Positions 5,843 to 8,808 of a stretch of 8,808 bases of DNA are shown one piece after another. The translations under genes and the position numbers were made by a program. Source of the DNA: an uncultured Polymorphobacter sp. (GTDB lineage Bacteria; Pseudomonadota; Alphaproteobacteria; Sphingomonadales; Sphingomonadaceae); contig CALDHQ010000038.1 in the NCBI GenBank assembly GCA_937894055.1, forward strand, positions 1 to 8,808. The letters run 5' to 3'. Under the pieces are notes generated by a model that worked only from the letters and a program-made list of their open reading frames with translations, was not told the origin of the DNA and did not search any database. How positions within the stretch are numbered: the first letter of the stretch is position 1; each line of letters starts with the position of its first letter.

Positions 5843-7126
5843 ATGTCCGACCTGTTCCCCGCGCCAACACCCGTCGCGCCGCTTGCCGAGCGCCTGCGGC
5901 CGGCGTCGCTGGCCGAGGTCGTCGGCCAGGAACATCTGACCGGTCCGGCGGGCGCGATTGGCCGCATGGTGGCGGCGGGCAAACTTGCCAGCATGGTGCT
6001 GTGGGGGCCGCCCGGCACCGGCAAGACGACGATTGCGCGGCTGCTGGCGGATGCGGTGGGGATGCGATTTGTCGGGGTGTCGGCGGTGTTTTCGGGGGTG
6101 GCCGACCTCAAGAAGCTGTTTGCCGAGGCGCGCGCGGCGTCGGTGCCGACGTTGCTGTTCGTGGACGAAATCCACCGCTTCAACCGCGCGCAGCAGGACG
6201 GATTCCTGAGCGTTGTCGAGGACGGCACGGTGGTGCTGGTCGGCGCGACGACCGAGAACCCCAGTTTTGAACTCAACGCCGCTATCCTGAGCCGCGCGCA
6301 GGTGCTGATCGTGCGCCGGCTCGATGCGGCGGCGCTCGATGCGTTGCTGGTGCGTGCCGAAACGCTTGAAGGCCGGACACTGCCGCTGACGCCGGAAGCG
6401 CGCGAGGCGCTGGTCGCGTCGGCGGACGGTGACGGGCGCTTCCTGCTCAACCAGGCCGAGACGCTGTTCTCGCTGGCGCTCGAGGCGCCGCTCGAACCCG
6501 CGGCATTGGGCGAGCTACTCCACCGCCGCATGCCGGTCTATGACAAGGACCGCGAGGGCCACTACAATCTGATCTCGGCGCTGCACAAATCGTTGCGCGG
6601 CTCGGACCCCGATGCGGCGCTGTATTGGCTGGCGCGGATGCTGGTGGCGGGCGAGGAGCCGCTCTACCTGCTGCGCCGGCTGGTGCGCTTTGCCAGCGAG
6701 GACATCGGGCTCGCCGATTCGAACGCGTTGCAGGTCTGCCTCGCCGCCAAGGACGCCTATGATTTCCTCGGGAGCCCCGAAGGCGAGCTGGCGATCGTCC
6801 ACGCCTGCCTCTACCTCGCCACCGCGCCCAAATCGAACCGCGCCTATGCCGCCGCCAAAGCCGCGATGCGCGCCGCGAAGGAAACCGGCTCGCTGACGCC
6901 GCCGCAAAACATCCTCAACGCCCCGACCAAGCTGATGAAGAACCTCGGCTACGGCAAAGGCTATGCCTATGACCATGACGTCGAGGGCGGCTTTTCGGGC
7001 GCCAACTACTGGCCCGACGAAATGGCGCCGCAAAGCTTCTACACCCCCACCGAACGCGGCCACGAAAAGCGCATCGCCGAACGCATGGCGTGGTGGGCCG
7101 AACAGCGCGCGGCCAAGGCCAAGTGA
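5843..7126 (+). CDS. rarA: Replication-associated recombination protein A (RarA/MgsA), AAA+ ATPase
   Basis: RarA is a clamp-loader-like AAA+ ATPase, related to eukaryotic WRNIP1/Mgs1, that acts at stalled replication forks with SSB. The 427-residue product is of normal family length. In order: N-terminal PLAERLRPASLAEVVGQEHL, Walker A GPPGTGKT (55-62), Walker B LLFVDEIHRFNRAQQDGFL (104-122), sensor-1 region VGATTENPSFELN (133-145) with arginine-finger LSR at 149-151. The MgsA-type C-terminal part contains YDKDREGHYNLISALHKS and LVRFASEDIGLADSNAL, and ends in the SFYTPTERGHEKRIAERM segment. The ATG at 5843 starts the conserved N-terminus; an in-frame start at 5636 would add a tail encoded by repeat copy B and is rejected. 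No strong ribosome site precedes 5843, so translation may be modest or leaderless-like. The stop TGA overlaps a GTG that opens the downstream frame. Confidence 0.95.
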   Translation: MSDLFPAPTPVAPLAERLRPASLAEVVGQEHLTGPAGAIGRMVAAGKLASMVLWGPPGTGKTTIARLLADAVGMRFVGVSAVFSGVADLKKLFAEARAASVPTLLFVDEIHRFNRAQQDGFLSVVEDGTVVLVGATTENPSFELNAAILSRAQVLIVRRLDAAALDALLVRAETLEGRTLPLTPEAREALVASADGDGRFLLNQAETLFSLALEAPLEPAALGELLHRRMPVYDKDREGHYNLISALHKSLRGSDPDAALYWLARMLVAGEEPLYLLRRLVRFASEDIGLADSNALQVCLAAKDAYDFLGSPEGELAIVHACLYLATAPKSNRAYAAAKAAMRAAKETGSLTPPQNILNAPTKLMKNLGYGKGYAYDHDVEGGFSGANYWPDEMAPQSFYTPTERGHEKRIAERMAWWAEQRAAKAK

Positions 7127-8010
7127 TAGAGCCTCCGGCGGGCAGGGCTGAGCCCTGCACCCAATTGTCGGGTGCAGGGCTCAGCCCTGCCCGCCGGAGG
7201 CCCTTCGAAGCCTTTGTCGGTATCGACTGGTCGGGCGCGCGCGGCGCGCGCCACAAATCGGTGCAGGTGGCGCTGGCGCATGCCGGGGATGCTGCGCCCG
7301 AACTGGTACTGCCAGCGAGCGGTATCTGGTCGCGCGAGGGCGTGCTCGACTGGCTGGCCGCGCTGAGTGGCGATGTGCTGATCGGCATGGACGCGGGGTT
7401 CGGTTTCGCCGCAGTGCCGGGGTTTGACGGGCCGGCGCGGGCGCTATGGGCGGACATCGATGCGGTGTGTGCGGATGAGCCCGATCTGGGCGGCCATGCC
7501 TATGTCGAACACCGCCGCGAGGCATTCTGGCTCGGCGCCGCCGACGGCCCACGGCATTTGCGTGCACATCTGCGCGTTACCGAAGCGGCGTATGCGACAT
7601 CGAAACTCGGGCAGCCGACGTCGAACTTCGTGCTGCTCGGCGCGGCGCAGGTCGGCAAGGCGACCTTGTCGGCGATGCGGCTGCTCAACCGGCTGCCGCA
7701 TCCGGTGTGGCCGTTCGATGCGGTGCCCGACACGGGGCCGTTGCTGGTTGAAATCTACGCGCAGGCGTTCGCGCGGATGGGCGGGGTGCGCGGCAAGATC
7801 CGCGACCGCGCGACGCTCGACCGCGTGCTCGCCGTGCATGGCAGCGCGGCGATGCCCGCGCGCTTTGACGCGACATTCCCCGACCATGTCGGTGATGCGC
7901 TGGTCACCGCCGCCGGCCTGCGCGCCATCCATGCGCAGCCGCACTGGTGGGCGCCCGCCGGGCTTGAAGCGGTGGCGCAGACCGAGGGCTGGACGTTTGG
8001 CGTGGCCTGA
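7123..8010 (+). CDS. DUF429-like protein with RNase H-type fold; start region derived from repeat copy C
   Basis: A conserved protein of unknown function whose recognisable part begins FVGIDWSGARG (codons from 7213). It shows the pattern of DUF429-like proteins, predicted to have an RNase H-like fold. Candidate acidic positions are Asp in GIDWS (7225), Asp in IGMDAGFGF (7390), Glu in LLVEIYAQAF (7750) and Asp in HVGDALVTAAGL (7894). Nuclease activity is unproven. The start is unclear: between repeat copy C and FVGIDW there is no ATG, GTG or TTG in frame. The nearest in-frame starts are TTG 7165 inside the repeat, GTG 7123 overlapping the rarA stop (GTGA), and GTG 7090 inside rarA. I give GTG 7123, which would add about 28 residues encoded largely by the repeat. 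It is co-directional with rarA and crcB. Confidence 0.65.
   Translation: MIEPPAGRAEPCTQLSGAGLSPARRRPFEAFVGIDWSGARGARHKSVQVALAHAGDAAPELVLPASGIWSREGVLDWLAALSGDVLIGMDAGFGFAAVPGFDGPARALWADIDAVCADEPDLGGHAYVEHRREAFWLGAADGPRHLRAHLRVTEAAYATSKLGQPTSNFVLLGAAQVGKATLSAMRLLNRLPHPVWPFDAVPDTGPLLVEIYAQAFARMGGVRGKIRDRATLDRVLAVHGSAAMPARFDATFPDHVGDALVTAAGLRAIHAQPHWWAPAGLEAVAQTEGWTFGVA
7131..7201. repeat. Palindromic repeat, copy C (short form, perfect 32-base inverted repeat)
   Basis: The arms 7131-7162 and 7170-7201 are exact reverse complements over 32 bases, separated by only AATTGTC. It has the same outer arm as copies A and B (GCCTCCGGCGGGCAGG...CCTGCACCC) but no inner ATTCCC/GGGAAT module. The small palindromes are GCAGGGCTGAGCCCTGC (7142-7158) and GCAGGGCTCAGCCCTGC (7174-7190). 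It begins four bases after the rarA stop, so its RNA hairpin could mark the rarA 3' end, although no T-run follows. It ends right where the conserved part of the next gene begins. The GGAGG at 7196-7200 lies in the repeat and imitates a ribosome site, but no start codon follows it in frame. Confidence 0.95.
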
Positions 8011-8061
8011 GATTCTGGCGGGGTGGCTTGATTCGGGCTTCCGCGCTACAGAGGCCCGATA

Positions 8062-8463
8062 ATGAACACGATTTCTGCTTTGCCGCCGCTGCTGCTGGTT
8101 GCCATCGGTGGTGGTACCGGTGCGATGCTGCGCTATCTTGTCGGGCGCTGGGCGCTTGCGGCGTTCGGCCCGGGGTTTCCCGTCGGGACGCTCGCAGTCA
8201 ATCTGCTTGGCGGGTTGGTGATGGGGCTGGTGGTCGGCATGCTGGCGCGCGTCAACGAGGGCGGCGAGCATTTGCGGCTGCTGATCGGCGTCGGCGTGCT
8301 CGGCGGGTTCACGACATTTTCGGCGTTCAGCCTCGAAATGGTCAATATGGTAACGCGCAACGAAATCGGCCTCGCGGTCGCCTATGCTACGGCCTCGGTG
8401 CTCGGCAGCATGGCGGCGCTGTTCATCGGGCTGTGGATCGTGCGCGGATTGGGTGCAGTATGA
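8062..8463 (+). CDS. crcB: Fluoride-specific ion channel CrcB (Fluc)
   Basis: CrcB/Fluc is a small dual-topology inner-membrane channel that exports fluoride. The 133-residue product has four hydrophobic helices (about 8-26, 40-62, 71-95 and 103-128). It carries the family motifs GGGTGAMLRY (16-25), GTLAVNLLGG with the conserved Asn47, and GGFTTFSAFS (81-90), which holds the phenylalanine box and the central sodium-site region. The ATG at 8062 follows AGAGG by seven bases. It overlaps the next gene by ATGA, indicating translational coupling. The 51-base upstream gap does not contain a recognisable fluoride riboswitch. Only one crcB copy is seen, as expected for a homodimer. Confidence 0.95.
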   Translation: MNTISALPPLLLVAIGGGTGAMLRYLVGRWALAAFGPGFPVGTLAVNLLGGLVMGLVVGMLARVNEGGEHLRLLIGVGVLGGFTTFSAFSLEMVNMVTRNEIGLAVAYATASVLGSMAALFIGLWIVRGLGAV

Positions 8464-8808
8464 GTGACGAAATCAAGCCGGTGCCGGACAATTTCCGGAG
8501 CTTCACCGTCGAACCCGACGATGACGGCATCCGCCTCGACCGCTGGTTCAAGCGCCACATGGTCGAAGTCAGCTTCAACACCGTGTCGCGCTGGGCGCGC
8601 ACCGGCCAGTTGCGCATTGACGGCAAGAAGGCGACGCCGGGCGACCGCATCCTCGCGGGTCAGGTGCTGCGCGTGCCGCCTGCCGATGCCGCGCTGCCCG
8701 GCGCGACGATGGCGCCGACCGAAACCCGCCGCACGCTGAGCCAGGCCGAAATCGACTATGCGCAGTCGCTGGTGATCCACAAGGACGCGCAGGCGATCGT
8801 CATCAACA
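8460..8808 (+). CDS. rluC: RluA-family 23S rRNA pseudouridine synthase (RluC-like), 5' part
   Basis: The frame starts at ATG 8460, inside the crcB stop (ATGA), and is still open at the window end, giving 116 residues. Residues about 24-74 form an S4 RNA-binding domain (IRLDRWFKRHM, VSRWARTGQLRIDGKKATPG, then GDRILAGQVLRVP). It continues into a linker and then VIHKDAQAIVIN, the start of the RluA-type catalytic domain (family pattern: strand, then NKPPGLxVH). The catalytic-aspartate HRLD motif lies beyond the window. Domain order and the S4 domain fit RluC or RluD, which isomerise uridines in 23S rRNA; RluC is the likelier label for the crcB neighbour in this group, but the fragment cannot decide. 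It is co-transcribed with crcB. Confidence 0.8.
   Translation, partial: MSDEIKPVPDNFRSFTVEPDDDGIRLDRWFKRHMVEVSFNTVSRWARTGQLRIDGKKATPGDRILAGQVLRVPPADAALPGATMAPTETRRTLSQAEIDYAQSLVIHKDAQAIVIN

Noticed and set aside
3770..7201. CRISPR array
   Set aside because: The repeats are kilobases apart and nested palindromes, without regular spacers or cas genes.
8011..8061. Fluoride riboswitch upstream of crcB
   Set aside because: The 51-base gap lacks the conserved GGNGAUGGNGUUCGCC-type core and is too short for the aptamer; crcB probably relies on upstream transcription.

Overview
The window looks like ordinary chromosome from a high-GC alphaproteobacterium, most likely in the Sphingomonadales. The rpsF-rpsR-rplI operon with long C-terminal extensions on S6 and L9, the fabD neighbourhood and the crcB - RluA-type pseudouridine synthase pair all fit that group. 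This is inferred from remembered protein families, not from a search. The first ~400 bases do not fit: they encode part of GlgC in a form that recalls beta/gammaproteobacteria. They join head-on, with no intergenic DNA, to an fabD gene cut off in the middle. That join looks like a chimera (assembly or library artefact) or a recent rearrangement.

Layout. 1-~400 (+): internal fragment of glgC. ~394-765 (-): N-terminal 40% of fabD, divergent from 1017-2138 (+), an exported TPR-repeat protein. 2139-2327: a leader with two strong hairpins, then rpsF (2328-2825), rpsR (2841-3065) and rplI (3077-3685), closed by a textbook intrinsic terminator (3707-3747). 3770-3931: a nested palindromic repeat. 4001-4666 (-): an OmpW-type outer-membrane beta-barrel with its own terminator and a hairpin touching its Shine-Dalgarno. 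4811-5566 (-): an unrecognised seven-helix membrane protein. 5638-5795: second copy of the nested repeat. 5843-7126 (+): rarA. 7131-7201: third, short copy of the repeat, lying at the 5' end of a DUF429-like RNase H-fold protein gene (to 8010). Then crcB (8062-8463) and an RluA-family pseudouridine synthase (8460 to the window end), overlapping by ATGA.

Functionally this is mostly housekeeping: fatty-acid synthesis, ribosome assembly, replication-fork maintenance, fluoride export and rRNA modification. I found no phage, CRISPR, toxin-antitoxin or transposase genes and no clear new multi-gene system. The most interesting material is a three-copy palindromic repeat family. Its hairpin cores differ between copies but stay self-complementary, two copies carry a second nested repeat of the widespread ATTCCC...GGGAAT type, and all three copies are stop-free in one frame. 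One copy apparently supplies the start region of the DUF429-like gene.
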